DNA from: Streptomyces qinglanensis | GTDB lineage: Bacteria > Actinomycetota > Actinomycetes > Streptomycetales > Streptomycetaceae | Direction of reading: 5' to 3' | Assembly: GCF_900111245.1 (NCBI RefSeq) | Contig: NZ_FOGO01000009.1 | Location: 124,001 to 188,000 of the forward strand | DNA length: 64,000 nt | In this document: in pieces, positions 24,153 through 32,837 of the stretch | Layout of the letters: each line of letters starts with the position of its first letter | Position numbering within the stretch: position 1 is the stretch's first letter | Position numbers and translations under genes: made by a program | The notes under the pieces: model-generated | Databases searched by the model: none | Told to the model about the DNA's origin: nothing | What the model saw: the letters and a program-made list of their open reading frames with translations, nothing else

Positions 24153-25316
24153 GTGCGCCTCTCACGACCGGCCCGCTCGCCCCACGGGCCCGAGCGTCCG
24201 CCCCGGACCGAGGGCCGCGGCAGGCCCTTCAGGATCGCCGTGGCCTGCGCCGTGCTGCTCGCCGTCGCCGCGTATGTCGCGGTGCGCGGGCTGTCGGGCC
24301 AGGACGGCGCGCTGTGCACCGTCCGCGCGGACGGTGCGGACGGCAAGGCCGCGACCGCCGCGGACGGCTCCGGCACCCCGCACGACTACGAACTCACCCC
24401 CGTGCAGGCGCAGAACGCGGCGACCATCGCCGCGGTCGCCGCGCGCCGCGGGCTGCCCGAGCGGGCGGTGACCATAGCCCTGGCCACCGCCATGCAGGAG
24501 TCCCAGCTCCGCAACATCGCCCACGGGGACCGGGATTCGGTCGGCCTCTTCCAGCAGCGCCCCTCGCAGGGCTGGGGGACGTTCGAGCAGATCCAGGACC
24601 CGGTCTACTCGGCGAGCCGGTTCTACGACCATCTCGCCGAGGTGCCCGGCTACTCCCGGCTCCCGCTGACCGTCGCAGCCCAGCGCGTGCAGCGCAGCGG
24701 CTATCCGCAGGCGTACGCCAAGCACGAGACCGACGCGACGCTGCTGACCGGTGCGCTCACCGGCCGCCGGCCCGCCACGCTGAGCTGCACGACAGGCGGC
24801 CGGGACCCCGGCGAGCCGGGCGATCCCGCGCAGGTGCGCAAGCACCTGGTGCGGGAGTTCGGCCGGGACGTGCTGGCCGACGGCACCAGTACGCTCGCGG
24901 CTCCGGCACGGCGGACGGCCGGGTACCCGAAGGCGCGCTCGGCGGCGCGGCCCGAGGCCGCGCCCGTCGTCCCGGTGCCCGCGCGCGGCCGCCGCCAGGG
25001 CTGGGAGCTGGCCCACTGGGCGGTCGCGAACGCGGAGCGGCTGCACATCGAGCGGATCTCCTACGGCGGCTTCCGGTGGTCGGCGGAGCGCTCCGCGGAC
25101 GGCTGGCGCAGGACGGACGACGGCGCGGCGAAGGACGGCAGCGGGCCCGGGGACAGCGGCACCGCCGAGGACGGCGGCGCGGCGAAGGACGACAGCACGG
25201 CCGAGGACGGCAGGGCGAAGGACGACGACGCGGCGAAGGACGGCGGCGCCGAGGACGGCGGCGCCGGGGGTGCGGCGGGCGGCACGGTGGAGCTCCGGCT
25301 GGCCACCGGTCACTAG
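24153..25316 (+). CDS. membrane-anchored transglycosylase-like protein
   Basis: 387 residues. After a short basic N-terminus, one membrane helix (FRIAVACAVLLAVAAYVAV) anchors an outer domain. Residues about 85-200 look like a lysozyme-like lytic transglycosylase: AQNAATIAAVAARRGLPERAVTIALATAMQESQLRNIAHGD..SVGLFQQRPSQGWG, with Glu in MQES as a likely acid and GLFQQRP typical of phage-like muramidases. Such enzymes cut peptidoglycan. A C-terminal tail is rich in Asp, Lys, Gly and Ala (AKDGG and AEDGG repeats). GTG 24153 is chosen from the TACCTT box; two in-frame GTG lie close. It is divergent from dapE. Confidence 0.8.
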   Translation: MRLSRPARSPHGPERPPRTEGRGRPFRIAVACAVLLAVAAYVAVRGLSGQDGALCTVRADGADGKAATAADGSGTPHDYELTPVQAQNAATIAAVAARRGLPERAVTIALATAMQESQLRNIAHGDRDSVGLFQQRPSQGWGTFEQIQDPVYSASRFYDHLAEVPGYSRLPLTVAAQRVQRSGYPQAYAKHETDATLLTGALTGRRPATLSCTTGGRDPGEPGDPAQVRKHLVREFGRDVLADGTSTLAAPARRTAGYPKARSAARPEAAPVVPVPARGRRQGWELAHWAVANAERLHIERISYGGFRWSAERSADGWRRTDDGAAKDGSGPGDSGTAEDGGAAKDDSTAEDGRAKDDDAAKDGGAEDGGAGGAAGGTVELRLATGH

Positions 25317-25625
25317 TCCATCCATTCACCCGGTGGGGCGAACCCGGTCCACCGGGGTGGACGTTTCTTCCCTCGCTCGACGGTCGCCGCCAGGAGTGAA
25401 CCCGCTCGGCCGGTCGTGCCTGGCCGCGGCCGGTTCGGCTCCTCGGGTACAGGTCAATCGGCTGCGAGGAATGCCCAGTTTGAGGGCTCACGCGGCAAAC
25501 CTGGATTGCCAATCCTTTACCCGGCTTCCCCGCAACCTCCGTGCCGTCCGGGGCGATAGGCACTGCGTCCGACCGGGGGATCCCGGCTGACAGACCAAGA
25601 ACCCCTTCTCCGTCAAAGGAGCACC
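25317..25625. promoter_or_regulatory. 309-bp gap before a secreted protein, with a palindrome
   Basis: No gene. It contains GGATTGCCAATCC (25503-25515), a perfect palindrome around one centre base, and GGCAA..TTGCC overlapping it, about 110 nt before the next gene; it may be an operator. I checked for the c-di-AMP (ydaO) leader often found before wall-lytic genes and could not recognise it. Confidence 0.4.
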
Positions 25626-26033
25626 ATGTCCAACCCCCTCACGCGCCGGATCGCCCGCACCGCGCTGCTGACGGCGGCCGGCGCCGCCACCGTCGTCGGC
25701 GCCGCCGGAGCCGCGAGCGCCGTGGAACTGCCCGCGAGCCCGGTGGGCGGGGTCAGCAACCTGGACGGCGAGGGCCTCGGCAACACGCTGGACAGGACGG
25801 CCCAGGACACCACCGCCGTCGCCGGGGAGACCGGCGGCAGCGCCGTCAAGAAGGCCGTGCCGACCGCCGGCAAGGCCGTGGGCAAGGCCGGCCGGACCGC
25901 GGCACCCGCCGCGCAGAACCTCGCCGGGAACGCCGCGGGCGAGGCCGGCGGCCTGCTGGGCGACACCGCGTCCTCCGCCGCGGACACCGGCCTGCCGTCC
26001 GTCGGCAACCTCGGTGGCCTTCCCCTCGGTTGA
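25626..26033 (+). CDS. small secreted Ala/Gly-rich protein
   Basis: 135 residues. A signal peptide (RRIARTALLTAAGAATVVGAAGAASA) ends near residue 32 with AxA before VELPA, so it is exported by Sec. The mature 100 residues are of low complexity, with repeated -AG-K-A and NLAGNAAGEAGGLLG pieces and no Cys; probably unstructured or wall associated. Relatives are common in Streptomyces, at times labelled ATP-binding without support. AAAGGAG precedes ATG 25626. The gene is followed by a strong terminator. Confidence 0.75.
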   Translation: MSNPLTRRIARTALLTAAGAATVVGAAGAASAVELPASPVGGVSNLDGEGLGNTLDRTAQDTTAVAGETGGSAVKKAVPTAGKAVGKAGRTAAPAAQNLAGNAAGEAGGLLGDTASSAADTGLPSVGNLGGLPLG

Positions 26034-26157
26034 GGGCTCCCCGGTCACCGCTGCGGGGCGCCCCCACTGTCCGGCCCCGCCTCCCCGGAGGCACGCTCCC
26101 CGGCCGGACAGCGCTCGGGTACTCCGTCCCTGAGCGCCCGCAGCCGGTGACCCGATC

Positions 26158-26191
26158 GGGCCGCCCGGACCGCACGGTCCGGGCGGCCCTT
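26158..26191 (+). terminator. strong factor-independent-like terminator
   Basis: GGGCCGCCCGGACC (26158-26171), loop GCAC, GGTCCGGGCGGCCC (26176-26189), then TT. A perfect 14-bp stem, 125 nt after the secreted-protein gene. Confidence 0.85.
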
Positions 26192-26269
26192 CGCCGTGCG
26201 CGCTCCGCGGTCGGCCGGGTCCGCGGCCCGGCGCCCGTCGGCTGCACCGGCCCGGCGCCAACCCGCGGT

Positions 26270-26317
26270 CTCGGCCGAGGTCCGGCCGAGGTCCGGCCGA
26301 GGTCCGGCCGAGGTCCG
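26270..26317. repeat. 11-bp tandem repeat TCCGGCCGAGG
   Basis: Three exact copies (26281-26313) plus flanking partial copies, lying just before the end of dapC. The rest of the gap 26034-26344 holds the terminator and no gene. Confidence 0.85.
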
Positions 26318-26344
26318 CGCGGGCGGCCCGGCGCCCGTGGGCCG

Positions 26345-27451
26345 CTACGCGGACAGCCTGCGCACCGCGGCGGCGATCCGCTCGTCCGTGGCTGTGAGCG
26401 CGACCCGGACGTACCGCTCCCCCGCGGGTCCGTAGAACTCGCCGGGTGCCACCAGCACGCCCCGCCCGGCCAGGTCGGCGACGGTGTCCCAGCAGGACTC
26501 GTCCCGGGTCGCCCACAGGTACAGCGACGCCTCGCTGTGCTCGATCCGGAAGCCCGCGGCCTCCAGCGCGCCGCGCAGCGCGGTGCGCCGCGCCCGGTAC
26601 CGCTCCCGCTGCTCGGCCACGTGGGTGTCGTCGGCGAGCGCCGCGACCGTCGCGGCCTGCACCGGCGCGGGCGTCATCATCCCGCCGTGCTTGCGGATCT
26701 GCAGCAGCTCGCCCAGCACCCCGCTGTCCCCCGCGAGGAACGCCGCCCGGTATCCGGCGAGGTTGGAGCGCTTGGAGAGCGAGTGGACGGCCACCAGGCC
26801 CGCGGTGGAGCCGCCGCACACGTCCGGGTGCAGCACGGAGACCGGGTCGGCCTCCCAGCCGAGCTCCAGGTAGCACTCGTCGCTGAGGACGAGCACACCG
26901 TGCTCGCGCGCCCAGTCGACGACGGCGCGGAGCCGCTCGGTGGGCAGCACCTGACCGGTGGGGTTGGAGGGCGAGTTGAGCCACAGCAGCGCGAGCCCGG
27001 CCGGGTCCAGCTCCAGCGGGTCGTCGTAGGCGACGTACTCGGCCCCGGCGAGCCGGGCGCCGACCTCGTAGGTGGGGTAGGCGAGCCGGGGGAAGGCCAC
27101 CCGGTCGCCCGGGCCGAGGCCGAGCTGGGTCGGCAGCCAGGCCACCAGTTCCTTGGAGCCGACGACGGGCAGCACGTGGTGCTCCGTGATGCCGCGCGCG
27201 CCCAGTCGGCGCTCGCACCATCCGGTGAGCGCGTCCCGCAGCTCCCGGGTCCCCCACACCGTGGGGTAGCCGGGGCTGTCGGCCGCGTCGGCGAGCGCCT
27301 GCCGCACCTGCGCGGGGACCGGGTCGACGGGGGTTCCGACCGACAGGTCGACGAGGCCGTCGGGGTGCCCGGCGGCGGTGGTCTTGTACGGCTCGAGCCG
27401 GTCCCAGGGGAAGGTGGGGAGGCGGTCGGAGACGGAGGGCATGGTGCTCAC
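26345..27451 (-). CDS. dapC: N-succinyldiaminopimelate aminotransferase
   Basis: 368 residues, a class I/II PLP aminotransferase. The PLP lysine is in VHSLSKRSNLAGYRAAF (SLSKRS near residue 225-230), with LNSPSNPTGQVLP, VLSDECYLELGW and VRVALTATDERI as substrate and phosphate contacts. DapC uses glutamate to make N-succinyl-LL-DAP from the keto acid, the step before DapE. The order ferredoxin then dapC is as recalled in M. tuberculosis (Rv1177-Rv1178). GTG 27451 is used; an ATG 9 nt further in is equally possible. It follows fdxA on the same strand. Confidence 0.9.
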   Translation of the reverse strand: MSTMPSVSDRLPTFPWDRLEPYKTTAAGHPDGLVDLSVGTPVDPVPAQVRQALADAADSPGYPTVWGTRELRDALTGWCERRLGARGITEHHVLPVVGSKELVAWLPTQLGLGPGDRVAFPRLAYPTYEVGARLAGAEYVAYDDPLELDPAGLALLWLNSPSNPTGQVLPTERLRAVVDWAREHGVLVLSDECYLELGWEADPVSVLHPDVCGGSTAGLVAVHSLSKRSNLAGYRAAFLAGDSGVLGELLQIRKHGGMMTPAPVQAATVAALADDTHVAEQRERYRARRTALRGALEAAGFRIEHSEASLYLWATRDESCWDTVADLAGRGVLVAPGEFYGPAGERYVRVALTATDERIAAAVRRLSA

Positions 27452-27683
27452 TTTCTTCGGCTGTCCCGGCGGCCGGCGCGGGCCGCGCGGTCCACCGCGC
27501 GCCCGGACGGGCAGCCGGGCGGGCGGTGCGGGAGAGGTGCGCCGCAGGAGAGGTGCGCTGCGGGAGGGCGGTGGTACGGCGCGGAAAACACCGCAGTCCC
27601 GTACGGCAGGACGCTGGGACCGCCGTACGGGACTGTTGCGGGAACCGCACGGGGCGGCTCACTGCTCGGGTGTCACCCGTGGG

Positions 27684-28010
27684 TCACTCGTCGTGCTCCT
27701 GCGGCGGGAGCGCGGAGATGAGCGGGTGGTCCTTCTCGATCAGACCGAGCTTGCTGGCGCCGCCGGGCGAGCCGAGGTCGTCGAAGAACTCGACGTTGGC
27801 CTTGTAGTAGTCCTTCCACTCCTCGGGGGTGTCATCCTCGTAGAAGATGGCCTCGACCGGGCAGACGGGCTCGCAGGCACCGCAGTCGACGCACTCGTCC
27901 GGGTGGATGTACAAGGACCGCTGGCCCTCGTAGATGCAGTCGACCGGGCACTCCTCGATGCAAGCCTTGTCCTTCAGGTCGACACAAGGCTCCGCGATGA
28001 CGTAAGTCAC
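27684..28010 (-). CDS. fdxA: 7Fe ferredoxin ([3Fe-4S][4Fe-4S])
   Basis: 108 residues. First cluster: Cys9 with Cys17 and the CPVDC segment (C17-..-C21 pattern giving a 3Fe centre); second cluster: CVDCGACEPVCP (near 40-51), the full 4Fe motif. The C-terminal 40 residues are the extra domain typical of FdxA/FdxC. It transfers single electrons at low potential, likely to P450 or other oxidoreductases. GTG 28010 is chosen because AGGAGG lies about 10 nt upstream and MTYVIAEPC is the family start. dapC follows 230 nt downstream; the GNAT gene diverges. Confidence 0.95.
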   Translation of the reverse strand: MTYVIAEPCVDLKDKACIEECPVDCIYEGQRSLYIHPDECVDCGACEPVCPVEAIFYEDDTPEEWKDYYKANVEFFDDLGSPGGASKLGLIEKDHPLISALPPQEHDE

Positions 28011-28160
28011 GCTGTCGTTCCTCCTCGTTAGGGCTGGCGGGCCGGTGTCCGGCTCCGCCGCGGGCGCGCGGGAGCGCTCTTTCGCTTCGGACGGCGGCGA
28101 TGCCCACACCTAGTATCTCCGTTCCCGGACACAACACGAACAGGAGGGGCGGTTAGGACT

Positions 28161-29159
28161 GTGGAATTCACCACGGGCGGACGCTTGGAGGTCCGCATCA
28201 CCCCTTCCGACGTGGGCAGACGTGTCTCGGTGCGGTCGCGGACGACTGCCGGGGAGCGGCATGGGCGGTTCACGGACACGCTCGGCATTCTCACATCGTG
28301 GACCAGGGGCGTGCTCACAGTAACCCGACGGGATGGTGAGCAGGTCGAGATCGAGGAGACGTCGATGGTGGCTGGGAAGACCGTGCCGGCCACACCCGCG
28401 CGCCGCCGGGGACTGCCCTCCGCCGACGCGGCCGAACTCGTCGCGGTGGCCGCCCGGGGCTGGCCGCCCGCCGAGTCGCAGGCGCTCGGCGGCTGGACCC
28501 TGCGCGCTGCCGGCGGCTTCACCGCCCGCGCGAACTCCGTACTCCCGCAGGGCGACCCCGGATTGCCGCTGCCCCAGGCGCTGGCGCGGGTCACCGGCTG
28601 GTACGCCGAGCGGGGCCTGCCCGCGCGGATGCAGATCTGCGTGGCGGAGGACGCCATGCTCGACGCGCGGCTGCGGGAGCGCGGCTGGACGACCGAGCGG
28701 CACGGGCTGATACAGGTGGGCGCGCTCGCCCCGCTGGCCGACCGGGAGCCCGATGGGCGGGTGCTGCTGCACCGCACACCGGACGACCGGTGGGCCTCGC
28801 TCTACAACAGGGCGGGCGGCGCGGGACTGTCGGATGCGGCGCGGCAGGTGCTGGCGGGCGGCCCTTCGGTGTGGTTCGCGACCGTGACGGATCCGGACGG
28901 CGCGGCCGTGGCGATCGGACGGTGCGCGGTGGACGGCCGGTGGGCCGGGTTCGCCGCCATAGAGGTCGCCCCGGAGTGGCGCCGGCAGGGGCTGGCGCGA
29001 GCGGTCACGGGCGAACTGGCCAGAACCGCGCTGGCCGAGGGCGCCTCGGCCGCCTACCTCCAGGTGGAGCGGGACAACACGGCGGCCCGCGCGCTCTACG
29101 GGGCGCTCGGGTTCGCCGACCACCACGCGTACCACTACCTGCGCGCTCCGCAGGACTGA
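28161..29159 (+). CDS. GNAT family N-acetyltransferase
   Basis: 332 residues. Residues 1-75 form a small beta-barrel-like N-domain (EFTTGGRLEVRITPSDVGRRVSVR..GERHGRFTDTLGILTSWTRGVLTVTRRDG), as in the mycobacterial Rv0428c-like proteins; the rest is a double GNAT fold with the acetyl-CoA motif VAPEWRRQGLARAV near 273-286 and DNTAARALYGALGF at 300-313. Acceptor unknown. GTG 28161 follows AGGAGGGG at 11 nt. The next gene begins 1 nt after its stop, so the two are an operon. Confidence 0.88.
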   Translation: MEFTTGGRLEVRITPSDVGRRVSVRSRTTAGERHGRFTDTLGILTSWTRGVLTVTRRDGEQVEIEETSMVAGKTVPATPARRRGLPSADAAELVAVAARGWPPAESQALGGWTLRAAGGFTARANSVLPQGDPGLPLPQALARVTGWYAERGLPARMQICVAEDAMLDARLRERGWTTERHGLIQVGALAPLADREPDGRVLLHRTPDDRWASLYNRAGGAGLSDAARQVLAGGPSVWFATVTDPDGAAVAIGRCAVDGRWAGFAAIEVAPEWRRQGLARAVTGELARTALAEGASAAYLQVERDNTAARALYGALGFADHHAYHYLRAPQD

Positions 29160-29160
29160 C

Positions 29161-30177
29161 ATGGGCGGCGGAGACGGTACGGGCGAGGAGCGGACGGGCG
29201 CGGCGCGGCGGCGGTTCGCCGAGGCGGCCCGCGAGGAGCGGCCCGATCTGGCACTGCTGTGCCTGCTGATCGGCGCCGAGGCGGCGACCCGCGGCAGCCT
29301 GCGGGGCGGGCGGGACACCGGGAACGGCAACGACGGCAACGACAACAGCGACGACAGCGACGACAGCGACAACAGGGACGGCGGAGACGGCCGAGCGGTG
29401 AGAGGTGCGGCCCGCGGCGCGGCGCCGGACCCGGTGGACGAGGAGGCCGCCGTGGACCGGCTGGTGGACGAGGGCCAGGCGGAACTCGACCGGCTGGCGG
29501 GGCTGTTGCCGTTCGGGCGGGGACGCACGCCCGCGGAGTGGGCGGCGGCGCTGGAGCGGACGCTGGGCGGGGAGCTGGGGTTCGGCGGCTCGGCGCCGGA
29601 CTACCGGAGGCTGGAGTCCTCGCTGCTGACCGAGGTGCTGCGCCGACGGCGGGGGCTGCCCATCCTGCTGTCGGTGGTCTGGACGGAGGTGGCCCGGCGC
29701 GCGGGCGCCCCGGTCTACGGGGTGGCGCTGCCGGGACACTTCGTCGTCGGCTTCGGCGACCCGGCGGGGGCGCATGTGCTGGCCGATCCGTTCGGCGGCG
29801 GTACCCAGCTCGGCGAGGACGAGCTGGCCGTCATGGTCGCCGGGGCCACCGGGGGGACGCCGCTGTCGGCCGCCTCGCTGCGGCCCGCCGGACCGCTGGA
29901 GACGGTGCTGCGGATCCTCAACAACATCCGGGCCTGGGCGGCGCCCCGGCCCGAGCGGTCCGGGGTACGGCTGTGGGCGGTCGAGCTGTCGCTGCTGCTG
30001 CCGCACCATCCGGGCAGGCTCCGGTTCGAGCGGGCGCAACTGCTGGTGGAACGGGGCCATTTCCTGCGCGGCGCGCGGGAGATGGAGGAGTACGCGGATG
30101 TCGTCGCGACGATGGAGCCGAACGCCGCGGAGAACGTCCGCAGAGCCGCCAGGGCGGCCCGGGCCCGGCTGAACTGA
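29161..30177 (+). CDS. SirB1-like transglutaminase-fold protein
   Basis: 338 residues. The core (LTEVLRRRRGLPILLSVVWTEVARRAGAPVYGVALPGHFVVGFGDP, near residues 155-205) matches the SirB1 transglutaminase-like domain, followed by tetratricopeptide-like helices near 280-330 (LLPHHPGRLRFERAQLLVERGHFLRGAREMEEYA). A catalytic Cys is not visible at the usual place, so it may be non-enzymatic. Residues about 55-78 are an odd low-complexity stretch of Asp, Asn, Ser and Gly encoded by a 9-bp repeat. It starts 1 nt after the GNAT stop. Function unknown. Confidence 0.82.
   Translation: MGGGDGTGEERTGAARRRFAEAAREERPDLALLCLLIGAEAATRGSLRGGRDTGNGNDGNDNSDDSDDSDNRDGGDGRAVRGAARGAAPDPVDEEAAVDRLVDEGQAELDRLAGLLPFGRGRTPAEWAAALERTLGGELGFGGSAPDYRRLESSLLTEVLRRRRGLPILLSVVWTEVARRAGAPVYGVALPGHFVVGFGDPAGAHVLADPFGGGTQLGEDELAVMVAGATGGTPLSAASLRPAGPLETVLRILNNIRAWAAPRPERSGVRLWAVELSLLLPHHPGRLRFERAQLLVERGHFLRGAREMEEYADVVATMEPNAAENVRRAARAARARLN
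29341..29376. repeat. 9-bp repeat GAC-RAC-AGC in the SirB1-like gene
   Basis: Four units (29341-29349, 29350-29358, 29359-29367, 29368-29376) encode alternating Asp-Asn/Asp-Ser. In frame, so copy number can vary without disrupting the protein. Confidence 0.8.
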
Positions 30178-30192
30178 GCCGGGCCGCATCCT

Positions 30193-30222
30193 CTCCCGGC
30201 CCCGCCGCGGCGGGGCCGGGAG
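30193..30222. terminator. 30-bp perfect palindrome between convergent genes
   Basis: CTCCCGGCCCCGCC-GC-GGCGGGGCCGGGAG, 16 nt after the SirB1-like gene and 100 nt from the response-regulator stop. A likely bidirectional terminator. Confidence 0.75.
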
Positions 30223-30321
30223 CCGGGCGGCGTCCCGTGCGGTGCCGGGCCGGGAGCCGAGCCGATGCCGGAGCTGAGCCGGACCGGCACGGTGCCGGTC
30301 CGGCCGGGGAAGCCGCGGGGC

Positions 30322-30927
30322 CTAGAGCCAGCCCTTGTCCCGGGCGATCCGCACGGCCTCGGCGCGGTTGCGGGCCCCGGTCTTCTGGATCGCGGTCGAC
30401 AGGTAGTTGCGGACCGTGCCGTGCGAGAGGTGCAGCGCCCCGGCGATCTCGGCGTTGCCCGCACCCTCGCGGGCCGCGGCGAGCACGTCGCGCTCCCGGT
30501 CGGTGAGCGGGCTGGCGCCCTCGGCGAGCGCGGCGGCGGCCAGCCCCGGGTCGATGACCCGCTCGCCGGCCCGCACCCGGCGTACCGCGTCCGCGAGGTG
30601 GGCCGCCGGTGCGTCCTTGACCAGGAAGGCGTCGGCGCCCGATTCCATGGCCCGGCGCAGATAGCCGGGGCGGCCGAAGGTGGTGAGGATGACGACCTTC
30701 AGCGCCGGGTGCCGGGCGCGCAGCCCCTCCAGTGCGTCGAGTCCGGTCAGTCCGGGCATCTCGATGTCCAGCAGTGCCACGTCCGGCTGGTGCACGGCGA
30801 CCGCGTCCAGTACCTCGTCGCCTCTGCCGACCTGGACGGCGATCTCGATGTCCGGTTCCAGCCCCAGCAGCGCGGCGAGGGCTTCGCGGACCATCGCCTG
30901 GTCCTCGGCGAGCAGCAGTCTGATCAC
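30322..30927 (-). CDS. NarL/LuxR-family response regulator
   Basis: 201 residues. The receiver domain (1-120) has acidic Glu8-Asp9, phospho-acceptor Asp54 in LLDIEMPG, Thr and Lys (FLVKD) switch residues; the LuxR-type helix-turn-helix (about 138-195) reads LTDRERDVLAAAREGAGNAEIAGALHLSHGTVRNYLSTAIQKTGARNRAEAVR. It is the output of the histidine kinase whose gene ends 4 nt upstream. Expected target: the ABC operon promoter, where a TGACA-GA-TGTCA palindrome lies. DesK/DesR or LiaSR-like architecture. GTG start 30927. Confidence 0.93.
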   Translation of the reverse strand: MIRLLLAEDQAMVREALAALLGLEPDIEIAVQVGRGDEVLDAVAVHQPDVALLDIEMPGLTGLDALEGLRARHPALKVVILTTFGRPGYLRRAMESGADAFLVKDAPAAHLADAVRRVRAGERVIDPGLAAAALAEGASPLTDRERDVLAAAREGAGNAEIAGALHLSHGTVRNYLSTAIQKTGARNRAEAVRIARDKGWL

Positions 30928-30931
30928 TGCC

Positions 30932-32092
30932 TCAGGGTACTGACGGCACCGAAGCGCACAGCGTGAAGCCCCCGCTCAGGCCCGCCGAGGTGGACAGCGA
31001 GCCGTCGGCCAGGGCCAGTCGTTCCCGCAGTCCGCTCAGTCCGTTGCCCTCGGCCGCGCCCGAGGGGCCCTTGCCGTCGTCGGCGACGGTGAGCCGCAGC
31101 GGCCCTCCGCCCGCGTCCGGCATCTGGAAGCTCACCGTGCAGCGGGCCGCACCGCTGTGCCGTACGACGTTGGTGACCGCTTCCCGCAGCGCCCACGCCA
31201 GGGCGCCCTCCTGGTCGGGCGCCAGCGGCACGGACGGCGGCCGGGGCGGCAGCTCCGCCTCGACCCCGGCGGTGTCCAGCGCGGTACGGGCACCGGCCAG
31301 CTCGACGGCCAGGGTGGGGCGGCGGTATCCGCCGATCGCCTCCCGGACGTCGACCAGGGCCTGCCTGCTGACCTGTTCGATGTCGGCGACCTGCGCGGCC
31401 GCCTCCTCCGGTCGCGCGGGCAGCATCCGTCCGGCCAGTTCGCTCTTGAGCGTGATGAGGGAGAGCGAGTGGCCCAGCAGGTCGTGCAGATCGCGGGCGA
31501 GCCGCAACCGCTCCTCGTTGGCGGCGAGCTCCGCCACCACCGCGCGGGCCTCCCGCAGCTCCCGCAGCGTGAGGACGGTCTTCCGCGCCGACATCAGGGC
31601 CAGCCCGGCCAGCACGCAGGGGATGACGAACGACGTCCAGCCGCCCCACAGCGGCCGCGCCCCGAAGTCGGTGCCGACCAGCGCCAGCGCCGCCACGCAC
31701 GCCGCCACCGCCGGTACCGCCCGCCGCCAGGGCAGCGCGGCCCCGGCCGCCACGGCGACATAGACGAACAGCACCAGCCAGGGCTCGCCCGCGGTGAGCG
31801 CGAGCACCAGGGCCAGGGCGAACAGGACGGCGAGGAGCGCGTACACGGTCCGCGGCGGGAGCGGCGTCCTGGTGTGCCGGTAGACGAGCGCGACGTAGGC
31901 CGCGAGGAAGGCGGCCAGCCCGGCGGCCGCTCCGGCGACGGCGGGGCCGCCGTGCCCGCCCGTCCACAGGTCGCGTACCGCTCCGCTGAGGAACACCAGC
32001 CAGACGGCGACCATCAGCGCCCGGTTCCGTTGCTGCCGGCGGGTCTCGGTGCCGCCGGTCCCGGCGGGGGCGCGGCGTGTCATCTCGTGCAC
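30932..32092 (-). CDS. DesK/NarX-type sensor histidine kinase
   Basis: 386 residues. About five membrane helices in residues 25-170, no large outer domain, then the HisKA_3 dimer domain with RLARDLHDLLGH (phospho-acceptor His203) and a HATPase near 290-380 (LAWALREAVTNVVRHSGAARCTV, VADDGKGPSGAAEGNGLSGLRERL). Stimulus likely sensed in or at the membrane. GTG 32092 is used; ATG 32083 is an alternative. It lies between the permease gene (7-nt gap) and the response-regulator gene (4-nt gap) in one operon. Confidence 0.93.
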   Translation of the reverse strand: MHEMTRRAPAGTGGTETRRQQRNRALMVAVWLVFLSGAVRDLWTGGHGGPAVAGAAAGLAAFLAAYVALVYRHTRTPLPPRTVYALLAVLFALALVLALTAGEPWLVLFVYVAVAAGAALPWRRAVPAVAACVAALALVGTDFGARPLWGGWTSFVIPCVLAGLALMSARKTVLTLRELREARAVVAELAANEERLRLARDLHDLLGHSLSLITLKSELAGRMLPARPEEAAAQVADIEQVSRQALVDVREAIGGYRRPTLAVELAGARTALDTAGVEAELPPRPPSVPLAPDQEGALAWALREAVTNVVRHSGAARCTVSFQMPDAGGGPLRLTVADDGKGPSGAAEGNGLSGLRERLALADGSLSTSAGLSGGFTLCASVPSVP

Positions 32093-32099
32093 CGGAGCA

Positions 32100-32837
32100 T
32101 CATGCCGTGCGGGTGTCCTTGCGGTAGAGCCAGGCGGCCGCTCCGGCGAAGAGGAGGAGGTAGCACAGCAGCAGCGCCGCGTCGCCCGGGTGCGGGGCCT
32201 CGCCGACCTCCACCGCCCGGCCCAGTCCGGTGTAGGCGTAGGTGGGCAGCCACTCCCCGATGTCCTGGGCCCATCCGGGGAGGGTGGACAGGGGCAGCCA
32301 CAGCCCGCCCATGAAGGCCAGCCCGAAGTAGCAGAGCATGGTGATCGGCCGCACGGCGTCCCCCGTCGCCAGGTAGCCGAGGGCCACGCCCAGCGCCGCG
32401 AAGACGAAGCTGCCCGCCCACGAGCACAGCGCGACAGCGGCCCACTGCCACGCCTGCAGCCGGACGCCCATGACGAGGGCGCCGGTGAGCAGGACCAGCA
32501 GGATGGACGGCAGGCTCACGGTGGCGGCCGAGGCGATCTTGGCGGTGACGTAGCCGCGGCCGGGCAGCGCCGTCAGCCGCAACTGCCGCACCCAGCCGGC
32601 CTCGCGTTCCTTGGCGATGCGTTCGCTGTTGCCCATCAGCACGGCCGTCATGGCGCCGAACGCGGCCATGGCGACCATGTAGTAGAGCTTCATGTCGACG
32701 CGGAGTCCCGGCATGTTCCCCGGGACGTCCCGGCCCGCGATGATCACGTAGAGCACCGGCGGGTAGATCACCGAGAAGAACATGAACTTCTTGTTGCGCA
32801 GTGAGCGCGTGATCTCCAGCTTGACGAGAGTCTTCAC
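32100..32837 (-). CDS. ABC-2 type transporter permease
   Basis: 245 residues, six membrane helices of the ABC-2 fold, with a ERIAKEREAGWVRQLRLTALPGRGY segment of the coupling region near residue 73-97. It pairs with the ATP-binding protein encoded just upstream (4-nt overlap, GTGA). These small exporters with a two-component system commonly give resistance to lipid-targeting antibiotics or remove lipids; cargo is inferred. GTG 32837 start. Confidence 0.92.
   Translation of the reverse strand: MKTLVKLEITRSLRNKKFMFFSVIYPPVLYVIIAGRDVPGNMPGLRVDMKLYYMVAMAAFGAMTAVLMGNSERIAKEREAGWVRQLRLTALPGRGYVTAKIASAATVSLPSILLVLLTGALVMGVRLQAWQWAAVALCSWAGSFVFAALGVALGYLATGDAVRPITMLCYFGLAFMGGLWLPLSTLPGWAQDIGEWLPTYAYTGLGRAVEVGEAPHPGDAALLLCYLLLFAGAAAWLYRKDTRTA

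Noticed and set aside
25317..25625. c-di-AMP (ydaO) riboswitch near wall-lytic genes
   Set aside because: The expected conserved blocks were not recognised and the transglycosylase-like gene starts leaderless, which leaves no room for one.
26270..26317. CRISPR-like array
   Set aside because: The 11-bp units are contiguous with no spacers; it is a simple tandem repeat. No CRISPR array or cas gene was seen in the window.
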